A DNA stretch of 64,000 nt from Dysidea avara (taxonomy: Eukaryota; Porifera; Demospongiae; Dictyoceratida; Dysideidae), in the NCBI RefSeq assembly GCF_963678975.1, contig NC_089272.1, positions 64,979,774 through 65,043,773 of the forward strand, written 5' to 3'. The position numbers and the translations under genes were made by a program. The notes beneath the pieces are model-generated. The model was not told the origin of the DNA, did not search any database, and saw only the letters and a program-made list of their open reading frames with translations. The stretch's first letter is position 1. Each line of letters begins with the position of its first letter. Below, piece by piece: positions 12,463-21,500 of the stretch.

Positions 12463-12751
12463 TATTTGACCCTAAGCCTGCTTCCAAGTCATGAATACAG
12501 AAGTCCACTCCTTCACCACAAACCAGCCACCAATTGCTAATTAAAGTGGGGAAAATGATGTGCAATAAAATATTGACATGTTTAGCTTAGTGAGTACTTC
12601 TAGGATTTGTGATTATGTAAATCCAACTTAGAAATTTTTATCGACACAGCATAATTATTAATTTTACTGAATAGCTAATGTAAATATGTTCATAAATACA
12701 ATGAAATAACAAAATTTTAATTCTAAAAATCTTGAAATCCTGCTCACACGT

Positions 12752-13713
12752 TCAACTCTTCAATCCATACTTCTCAACAAGGGCATTGACCATCTCAATG
12801 TATTTCTTGGCCGCATCTTCTTTGCTTGTTCCCTTCCTGCTGTTCCAATTGTCCCATTTTGCCTTCCCCTTCATGTCAAACATGCCAGGACGATCTGTGT
12901 TGCAGTCACCAACTGTCACCTGGCAACAGTAACCAAGGATACAAAACAAATTTGCTACTATAACATGACAAGATCACATGACCTTATGTAAGTACCAAAT
13001 TACCATATACCTCATCCAAATAGCAATTTCAAAGGGATTACATAGCCTTAGGCCAGCTGTAATTAACCCATTCACTTTGCTAAATAAATTTGTGTGTTAC
13101 TGTTTATTGGACTACTCATATGCTTACACAACAGCATCATACATTGATACTAAAGTGGGCACAGCTCACGAAAGAAGCTGGCCTACTGCAAGACCGGACT
13201 ATGCCTCACACAGCTACTCTGTGCTAATTGGTTCAGATACACTTTAACAATCTGTAGTAAAAATCAATTCACACCCTTCGTAGCCACTATGTGGTTGAGA
13301 ACAAATTGAGCAACAGTTTCTGTAGCATGGCACCAGATAGGGAGACTAGTAATAGCCACCATGACCCAGTCTCAAACATTGGAGGACAATAACAGCAAGC
13401 CCTGCAGTTAGCTATGGAGATAATAGCCCCCCCACCCCTCCCAACAAGGGACCTTTGTACCGTCACGTGACAACTCAAATGACCTTCAACAAAACAAATC
13501 CTCCAACTATTAATCATTTATGCTAGTGTGTCAATACACGCTAAGCTATGCAGCACTTTCCGAGGCACCCTCACACGCACTCGTTTACACAAACGCTACA
13601 TGGCGTGGCCTAACCTGTTTAAAATACCCATACAAGTCTAGTAGTTCCTCATTAGAGGGAAGACTCTTCAGGTTCTTCACCCTGGCTGCTGCTTCGTCAA
13701 ATTCTTCTAGCAT
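12752..13713 (-). CDS. Acyl-CoA-binding protein (ACBP/DBI family)
   Basis: Small cytosolic four-helix protein that binds medium- to long-chain acyl-CoA esters and supplies them to lipid metabolism. Exons 13615-13713 and 12752-12919 join in phase 0 to give 88 aa, the usual ACBP size. Visible signatures are [39 protein letters not shown] and [20 protein letters not shown], which include the conserved Tyr, Lys and Trp residues of the acyl-CoA pocket. The start is the first ATG after an in-frame stop (TAA near 13740). The intron is about 695 bp with no exon or repeat recognised. It begins 70 bp from the divergent RPS25 start. Which ACBD/DBI paralogue it is cannot be decided. Confidence 0.95.
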
Positions 13714-13783
13714 CTTGCTCACCACTGCCTCTGTATGTTATCGCGCATGCGCAGAATAGTTCTCGACCTCGTGGCAAGTGAAG
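13714..13783. promoter_or_regulatory. 70-bp bidirectional promoter with NRF1-type palindrome
   Basis: This interval separates the start codons of ACBP (-) and RPS25 (+). At 13743-13752 it carries GCGCATGCGC, the perfect palindromic core of the NRF1 consensus, which in animals is common in TATA-less bidirectional promoters of housekeeping genes. No TATA box is seen. The role is inferred. Confidence 0.7.
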
Positions 13784-14291
13784 ATGGTGAGCGATAAATT
13801 GTGTAGTGAACGTTGTGGAGTTGTTAAGTGTTGACAGTAGTTTATGATGTTGTGATTGTGTGTTGTATAGCCACCAAAGAAACCACAGCAACAGCAGAAG
13901 GGAAAACAGCCGCAGAAAAAGACCCAGGCGAAGCCGAAAGCGGCGGGGTCGGGTGGAAAGGCGAAAAAGAAGGTTAGACTAGTGATCTTTAATGGTACTG
14001 TTATAAATGTTGTCTTCTCTCGTGTAGAAGTGGTCTAAAGGAAAGGTGCGCGACAAATTGGACAACGCCGCCCTGTTTGATAAAGTGACTTACGATAAAC
14101 TTTATAAAGAAGTCCCTAACTATAAATTGATCACTCCTGCTGTCGTGTCGGAACGACTGAAGATACGTGCATCCCTGGCAAGGCGGGCTCTACAAGAGTT
14201 GCTGAGTAAAGGTCTTATCAGAGAGGTAGTGAAACACCATACACAAGTGATCTACACCAGAGCGCCTAAAGGAGAAAATGAGACTAAATAG
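13784..14291 (+). CDS. RPS25: 40S ribosomal protein S25 (eS25)
   Basis: Component of the small ribosomal subunit head, near the E site, also needed for some IRES initiation. Three exons: 13784-13786 (only the ATG), 13871-13972 and 14028-14291, all phase 0, 122 aa (human 125). Exon 2 encodes the basic Lys/Gln-rich tail ([12 protein letters not shown]). Exon 3 encodes the winged-helix domain with highly conserved [46 protein letters not shown] and QVIYTR. An initiator exon holding only the ATG is common in ribosomal protein genes. The introns (84 and 55 bp) show no convincing snoRNA boxes. Confidence 0.98.
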
Positions 14292-15003
14292 CTCGTGTTT
14301 CAATTATTTGATGCTATAAATTGTGATATATGTCTACCGAACAACAAGGAACTTTGATGGAAGGATAGTTGACTAATTCTCACCTCATCAACTTTGATCA
14401 AGGCGTAATGTACTTGGCTTGTATCAAGCAAGGTCAACGTTCCTTCCATCAAAGTCTGGCCTATTGTACAGTGTCTGGGTACCATAGTTGTTGTGATAAT
14501 CGTACGAGACAGCTGCAGGGTATGTCACATGGTCAGTAGTAACACCAGAAGGCTTTAGGGAGTTGTGCCAATATGTTATGGCCAGTTATGTACCATTATG
14601 AATAGAAATAAGTGACAAAGCTTGATTGTTGCTAATGTGATGCAGTGTTGTATTGCTTACTAATGAGGGCAGTTACTACAAAGGTCAGTCTTATCAATTT
14701 GTCCTATATAACCAAGTGATATCATCTAATGGACATGGCTGAAACGTACTGGCTCGTCACTTGCTAAAAATGGTCACCAACTGTGCCACACCCACTATTG
14801 CTGATCAAGCAGTTGGGAATTACATCATCACCATGGTACTATTACATCCTATAATAACAGGAAGTGTTCGAGTTGCAGTCAGTTCTAGTACTGGTGGTAT
14901 CCCCTGGGAACCACCCTTCATTATGACAGCAGTTACAATCTTGAATAGTATAAAAATTAACCTCACCAATAGTATGACAACATTCCAAATAATCGTACAC
15001 ACA
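14292..15003. other. Convergent intergenic region, no gene seen
   Basis: Holds the 3' UTRs of RPS25 (+) and PTGR3 (-). A short inverted repeat (CTTTGATGGAAGGA near 14352 and its complement near 14440-14455) could form a hairpin. Overlapping ORFs near 14761-15090 show no family resemblance. Confidence 0.45.
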
Positions 15004-16029
15004 TTACAATTTACTGGTTTGGTTCAACTGTACAAACACTTTCCCACAGTTCTTGCCACTATACAAGTAGTCTACAGCATCAGACACTGACTCAAGCCCT
15101 ACAAATGGTCCCCCAGTGTTACCATTATCGACAACACACTTCAGTTTACCATCATTAACCATGGCCACCATCTTAGCAAGGTGTGAGGGATACTGGCGTG
15201 CATAGTGAGGCAGGAAGAAGCCTCGGATACTAGCAGACTTGGCTAGCAACCTTGTCACTGACACTGGTACAGGGGGAGCCAATGTGTCACTAGTACCCTT
15301 ATAAGTGCTCACTGACCCGATAATAATGAGACGGCCCTTGACAGCCAAACTGTTGACACAAATTGTAAACATTTCTCCTCCCACACTCTCGTAAACCACA
15401 TCAACACCCCGAGGGTATTCATTATGTAACACTTCCTTTAAGGACTCCTGTTTGTAGTTGATTGGTCGATCACAGCCGAGTTGTCGTAGTAACGCCATCT
15501 TCTCCTCACTGGAACAAGTTCCAATAACATGACATCCTGCAGCCTTAGCTAATTGTACTGCTAATTGTCCAGTACCCCCAGCTGCTGCTGTCACCAATAC
15601 CTTATCACCTTCCTTAATCTCTCCTGCACACTGTAGAGCTACTGAAGCTGTTAATCCGCTGAGTAGGAGTGGTAGATAGCTGGGGGCACATTGAGGTAAT
15701 GGGATAGCACGATCTTCCCGTATTATCATGTATTCACTGAACGCACCATTTTCAAACACACCCACTGCATCCCCCAGCTTGTATCCACGAGAACAGTCAG
15801 TACCCACGGCTGCTACCTCACCCACGCTCTCGAAACCTAGGTCCAGTGGGGGTTTGTGCCTTCGGTCATACCGGCCAGCTGTAAAGTTGATATCTGAAGC
15901 GTTAATCCCCAGAAATCTGTTGCGAACTAGTAACTGTCCCTGGCCTGGTACAGGAATTGGTAGGGACTGGATCTTGACCACTTCACGGAACTTAGTGGAT
16001 AAATTTGTAGCAACCAGCTTGCGATACAT
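15004..16029 (-). CDS. PTGR3: Prostaglandin reductase 3 (ZADH2), peroxisome-targeted MDR family
   Basis: NADPH-dependent enone reductase of the zinc-free quinone-oxidoreductase branch; the vertebrate enzyme reduces 15-keto-prostaglandins. Intronless, 341 aa from the ATG at 16027-16029 (human 377); the reading frame continues a few codons upstream without another ATG. Family signatures in order: LVRNRFLGINASDINFTAGRYD (about 35-56), GFESVGEVAAVG, the nucleotide-binding VTAAAGGTGQLAVQLAK, HVIGTCSSEEK, GCDRPINYK, GVDVVYESVGG and KGRLIIIGSVS, then SASIRGFFL. It ends in SKL, a canonical PTS1, as human ZADH2 does. The catalytic zinc ligands of alcohol dehydrogenases are absent, as expected for this branch. 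The 5' end lies about 100 bp from the APP-like stop. Confidence 0.95.
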   Translation of the reverse strand: MYRKLVATNLSTKFREVVKIQSLPIPVPGQGQLLVRNRFLGINASDINFTAGRYDRRHKPPLDLGFESVGEVAAVGTDCSRGYKLGDAVGVFENGAFSEYMIIREDRAIPLPQCAPSYLPLLLSGLTASVALQCAGEIKEGDKVLVTAAAGGTGQLAVQLAKAAGCHVIGTCSSEEKMALLRQLGCDRPINYKQESLKEVLHNEYPRGVDVVYESVGGEMFTICVNSLAVKGRLIIIGSVSTYKGTSDTLAPPVPVSVTRLLAKSASIRGFFLPHYARQYPSHLAKMVAMVNDGKLKCVVDNGNTGGPFVGLESVSDAVDYLYSGKNCGKVFVQLNQTSKL

Positions 16030-16129
16030 TGTAACCCCGCCCACTTGTCATATCACGTGACTAGATATGTATTTTTTGACAAGATATCTAAAAAGTTTTA
16101 CGTATACGAACAAATAAGATTACAATAGG

Positions 16130-18282
16130 TTACTGGCTTGTGCTTGTCTTGTCAAAGAATTGATAAGTGGGGTTGACGTACCCTTCCTTCATTAGTGATA
16201 CCTTGTCCTCTTCCGATAGGTGATTTTCTTGCCTTCCCTCCAGAACTTTCCTCTTTAGTACGATAACCATGACAATCATGATTACCATGACAACAATCAA
16301 CAAGGATATACAGACTAGCAGGGCAACATAGAGGGGTAGCAATCCCTTCTCATTATCATCACCCTCGTCATCTTCATCATTTTGCTGTGTTCTGCTTTGT
16401 GCTGGCTCTGTTATCACCTTGACTCCTTCAACTGCTACTGGCTGTGCTGTGCCAGTTTCTTTTGTATCTGTGTTGCCCTCTGTGCCAGTAGCTGTGTCAC
16501 CATCGATATCAGTAGCCATGGTGCCATCTGTGTCAGTAGTTGCATCATTCTCAGTGAAATATATTTCAGGTGTAGTGGACACATCGTCAGTGGTAACTTC
16601 ACTAGATGAACCAGTTGAACTAGTCGAACCTGTTGTTGGTAGCTCATCTACTATAGGACTACCACTGAAAATGTCGTCATCATCTTCAGGAATATCATCA
16701 ATGATTACAGGTCCAGGCATCAATATGGCAGGGAGGTCTGTGACGTACACATCAGTACCACTACCGTCATCCACAACAAATGGCTTATCATCTCCTTCAC
16801 TGTCTATTGGCAGATCAGGGAAGCCTCTCTCAACTTGAGTGGGCAGGGTCAACAATACAGCCTTTATGAATTCTATGGCTTCAATGACAGCATCATCGTC
16901 ACACACAGAGATTGCTTCATCTACACCAAATTTTGCTACGACATTACGACATTGCTCTAACCCATCGGTCAGTTGGCTGATGAAGTTCTGCAGCTGACCA
17001 GTGACTTGTTGTAGACTATCTGGATTGGCCTTGTAGATATCTCGGAACACTGACAATACGGCATACATTCTATTCCTTAACAAATCCTGCTTCTTAAGTT
17101 GGCAACTTTTCTCTATTTGTTGCCTCTCATGATCCTTGGCAAGGTTTGCACTATCTAGGAGATTCTTCAGTCGTCGCAGCTCTTCATTCTGCAGTTGCCC
17201 AGCAGCCTGAGGATTGACATTGACTACCTCGCTATAGGTCTTCACACCTTCATCATACTCTTTGCTGATATCATCAAGTGATGGTTTGTATGCATTTTCA
17301 AGTTGTTGCTGTCTTGAGGCACAATCATTCAAAACCATCTTGATCGCTCTGATGAATGACGGCCCAAACAAATCCTTGAATATCTCCAGCTCGGCAGGTA
17401 AGCCATCCATAGCTTGATCAAATATCACTGACTCCATTTCATCATCTGTAGGTAACAACAGGTAACTAACATGAAGTGACACTCCAGTAATGTATTACTA
17501 TTACCATATAGGTCCCTCTACAGACACTTTACAACAACTTGCAATTTAAATCTGTAAAGCATATTCCGTAAAGTGTAATTCGTGAAAACCATCTTGCTAG
17601 CTGGATTATCCACAAGTTCATTTAATAACGCAATGCTACAAATACTTTGTATCCTTGCCTCTTGTACTCGTCGTGTATAGCAATCACCTTAGAGCTCAGC
17701 CGGCTCGAGCTAACAATTATTTAATGGGCACATGAGCACACTTTTCACTTTGGAAAGTGTCTGTAGTGGTTATTATACCTTATAGGAAGTTATGACACAA
17801 GCTAGCTCAGTGATGCATGTACACCTATTGTCAATAATGGTGTACCCTCTGTGTGTCATGTGTTAAGCCATACAAGAAACAAGAAGCCTGGGGGTACTAG
17901 GAATTCTTCAAAAAAGCAACCATAGTTTCTTGTTATCAATACATCTTCACCATATGAGGTAACTTGTATTACTAATCATGTACCAATAACCTGATAACAG
18001 GCCAGGCTAACAGGATAAGCCATGGGGAAGGTTTATCATAACGTTACATGACACAAGAGGCGAGGTGCAAACTTTGTACTAGGCCGTACCAACAAACACT
18101 ACACGCCCACACGCATATAATCACATTTACACCATTAGCAAGACAATGAGAGACTTACGGACACTGGCATGAGCCGCGCACACCATCTAGATCGGGTAGG
18201 ACAAGAAAACAAGGTTAACGATTACTCGCTACACGTTATCGCTATCACTCACCATCAATAAAGCCACAATCATTCGCTTCAT
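16130..18282 (-). CDS. APP-like type I membrane protein (E2-like ectodomain, NPTY tail)
   Basis: Three exons, 18253-18282, 18159-18186 and 16130-17445, join in frame to give 457 aa. Residues 1-17 (MKRMIVALLMMVCAAHA) form a textbook signal peptide built across two mini-exons. Residues about 20-225 are helical. The segment from ERQQ (126-129) through LLRNR (141-145) aligns without gaps to the APP E2 helix containing ERQQ and LNDRR. Residues about 230-385 are an acidic Ser/Thr-rich stalk. Residues about 388-416 are a transmembrane helix followed by KRK. The 41-residue tail has LSEEDKVSLMKEGYVNPTYQFFD, matching the APP family pattern GYxNPTYxFF[ED]. No Cys-rich E1 region, Kunitz domain or Abeta-like stretch is seen. 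By family analogy the NPTY binds PTB adaptors and clathrin machinery. Alternative: an unrelated receptor with a convergent NPxY tail. Confidence 0.65.
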
Positions 18283-18522
18283 CTTCGCCTAGTTGTTGTT
18301 CTTACCGGCGGGGAACCGCAATAAACTTCTTTACTTCACTTAGTAATCGTCTAGTTATAAGTGATCGTGAGTTCGTTACTAAACAATGACTTGTAATAAA
18401 TCACCACTTTTTATTTTCACTCCTTAAACAATAAAGAATTTACCGCAAATATATACTGTACTAGTTCCGGATACTATGGGATATTACAATGATGTCATGT
18501 ATTAGTGTTAGTGTTTATTGTT
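18283..18522. promoter_or_regulatory. 5' region of APP-like gene and 3' end of RSPH1
   Basis: The 240-bp spacer between two minus-strand genes. AATAAA on the minus strand at 18514-18519, just after the RSPH1 stop, is a likely polyadenylation signal. The remainder is the presumed promoter and 5' UTR of the APP-like gene. Confidence 0.55.
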
Positions 18523-21500
18523 TCATGACGCGATCACTTCCGCTCCTCTCCACCTGGGTGTCACCTTGATTGCATTCTCATCATCATCAGCCGCTCCCTC
18601 CAGTTGCTGTGTGGATCAAGATCAACTCAGGTCATTATGCAGATCAACATATAAATCAAAACCCACCTCTTGATCCAGCACATATTCTCCTAGTTGTTGA
18701 CATCCAATATCAAACACATATTTGCCGGGACCCTGGGGCTACATGATCAAGATGTAACAGCAAATCAAGCTAGGATCAAATAGTTACTTGATCATTAGTA
18801 AAGGATCCTTGATAACGATAGTTATCATAGTGTAGTTCTCCTAGTCCTTCACGACGTCCATTAACCCACTTGCCAGTAAACTACACAATAGAACATGTTG
18901 TATCATAAGTTGTATAGTTAAACTGCAATCACTACTATATTAATATTGGAGTCTACCACTGAAATCACACAATCAAATGATCAAAAGCTACTACTACTAC
19001 AAGAAGTGTTGGATCCTCAACAATTTGGAGGTGATCTTCACAAGATAATATTAGTAGTGATGTCACACTGATAGTCATCTCATTGTGGTAATCACACTAC
19101 ATGTTGTTATTTATGAAATAATTTCACACTAGTCAACAACACACGGACAACACAACACACAGACAACACAACACAAGGACAACACAACACACGGACAACA
19201 CAACGCACGGACAACACAACACACGGACAACACAACACACGGACAACACAACACACGGACAACACAACACACGGACAACACAACACACGGACAACACAAC
19301 ACATGGACAACACAACACATGGACAACACAACACATATATTGCTACCAAGAGATATTAATAGTAGATATAATAACTAGCTGGTTACACTGAGTTGTGTCA
19401 CATTAGTTAACAACACAATACACTACTACTAACATGTAATAGTTATAATAACTACACTACAGATCACTACATAGTTATGACATGACCCCATCATGTTGGT
19501 TGTCATCACAGTCCTTATAGTATGTACAAGTTGAGCTGGATCCTGAAAAACAGTTTAAAATGAAAAGTGGATTTTTCTCAAGAGAATTAACATTTCAGTC
19601 AACCAGATGATTATTGGTGACAGTAAAAATAGACATGTGGTTTGGAAGTTTGGGAAAAGGTTGTAATGGACACTGCACCTTTTGGCTTACCCATAGGAAA
19701 TGTATGATGGACGTTTTGATTGACCGTAAACATTGTGTTACGCATTTGAACGAAATGATTCAGTTTAGCTGGTCAAGCAGTACTGAAATGAGCCAAATTT
19801 CAAGAAAGCGTGTAATTGCATCATCCATGAGTTATTAAAGTTTTTGAGGATCCAGCTCAACACGCACATACTAATAATCACCTAGGGGTATTGGTTAGCA
19901 CAGCAGCACAACATTCTCAGTTGTGTTGAACATGCTATTAACTGCTCCTCATAATTGTGTAGTTCTCCAGTTACTGGAACAACTTCTAGCACTCTCCTTT
20001 GTGGAACAAGCACACTGGTCTACTAGTTTAAGTTAGTGTAGCTGACAAGATGTGACATATACTGTCACACTTCCGTTAGCAGTGACGTTGTTGATACTCT
20101 AACATTGGTAACTAGTTAGACGGGTAATATGTCATAAGATGTATTACTTGTCAACATATACCAGTATTAAGTAACAACAGCTGGTCATCCACCCTACTAG
20201 TGCCTCCTACCTCATTACTAGTGTAACATGTATCACTATACTAGAGTCATAATGAGTTGAATATCAATCTGTCAACATGATAATGACAAGGTCACATCAC
20301 TTGTTAACATGTCTAGCATATGTGCTTGCATCAGTAGAACAGTTTATGTTGAAGATGATAAAATAATGTACTCAATGGTTATGAACTTTACGAAGCAAAT
20401 TGTCTCATCTTGAGGATAACAAGTTATTAGTGATACACTCCCAACTCCATGTTAGTAATGTTATTACAGTCATGTACTATACTGTGTAAGGAAGAGGGTT
20501 GTGTCTAAACAATCAGGGTTTGGTGGTACTTGATAGAATTATTTAGTGACTAATCAAACCCATATATATTTATATATAACATCATATTATTTTTTAATGC
20601 AATGTTCAGTAAGGTGTGGTCTGACAGCCTCACTGATACTGACTGAGTAATTGTGAAATTTTGGATTGTAGGATGCAACATATTATCACAATTATGATAA
20701 ATATCACAATGTCATATGTGTATGCATAACTTTGTATGAATTATTTATTAGCTAAACAAGGCAAAATTGTGTACAACTGGCTTAAAGTGCAACTGGCTAT
20801 ATAAGTATTTCCTCTCAAAACAATTACAAGGGTGTAGCCAGGAGTTCAGATGGTCCCCTTTTCAGAGGCAGAATTAAAAATATATATATTAAAGATCACA
20901 CAGAAGCTTACAGCCCTGAAGCTCTCCAGTAACTACTTATCGACTACAAACATGATGAATGGTAGAAATGGTGAAGGACTGTTGGTTAAGACATATTACA
21001 AGACAGCAGCTGTGATATTCTTGAGTACGTGTGTCAGGTTAGAACAAACTGTTAATAGTTGATGTATATTTACATGATGAGTGTTTTGTTTATTTATCAC
21101 ATGTTGCGGGCATGTGATGTCTCAAATATATTGGAGTACAAGCCAAGTCTGAAGTTACTGACCATCAACAGGAGGACCGACCAAGAATGATGTATACCCG
21201 GAAGAAACTTCCAATTAAGGCCACATAAGCTTAATTATTAGTTTCTCATCCTCCTGTACTCAAAATAGCAGTGCGGGAGGGCGGATTTTATTTTTATTTT
21301 TTACTGACCAAATAGCTGAATTAGCTAGCTAAAATGACTCAGGATGCAGTTTTCTTAGACTGCTCTCTAGCAAGGTACCAACTTTAGAAGGTGCTGGATA
21401 GCCACACTCAGCCACCAGTGGTGTAAAAATTCTTTAATGGGTAAGAAAAACGGCCATGCGGGCGGGATGAGAAACTAATAATTAAGTTTATGTGGCCTAA

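Larger units (their letters stand above)
11550..12480. mobile_element. hAT-type non-autonomous element (931 bp)
   Basis: Perfect 8-bp target duplication CTTCCAAG at 11542-11549 and 12481-12488. Terminal inverted repeats CAGGCTTGGGGTCAAATAC and the inverted CAGGCTTAGGGTCAAATAC differ at one base. The interior contains AT-rich GTATTTAAATAC-like runs, a copy of the two-hairpin repeat (12226-12290) and a 30-bp tandem repeat (12331-12462). No transposase ORF remains. Confidence 0.85.

Noticed and set aside
13787-14027. Intronic snoRNA in RPS25
   Set aside because: A TGATG-like C box can be imagined in intron 1, but no D box or terminal stem; introns are too short.
16030-16044. Upstream extension of PTGR3
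   Set aside because: The frame continues but only from a GTG codon; the ATG at 16029 matches the family start MxKLV.
16419-16838. 139-codon plus-strand ORF and neighbouring ones
   Set aside because: Antisense shadow of the Ser/Thr-rich stalk of the APP-like gene.
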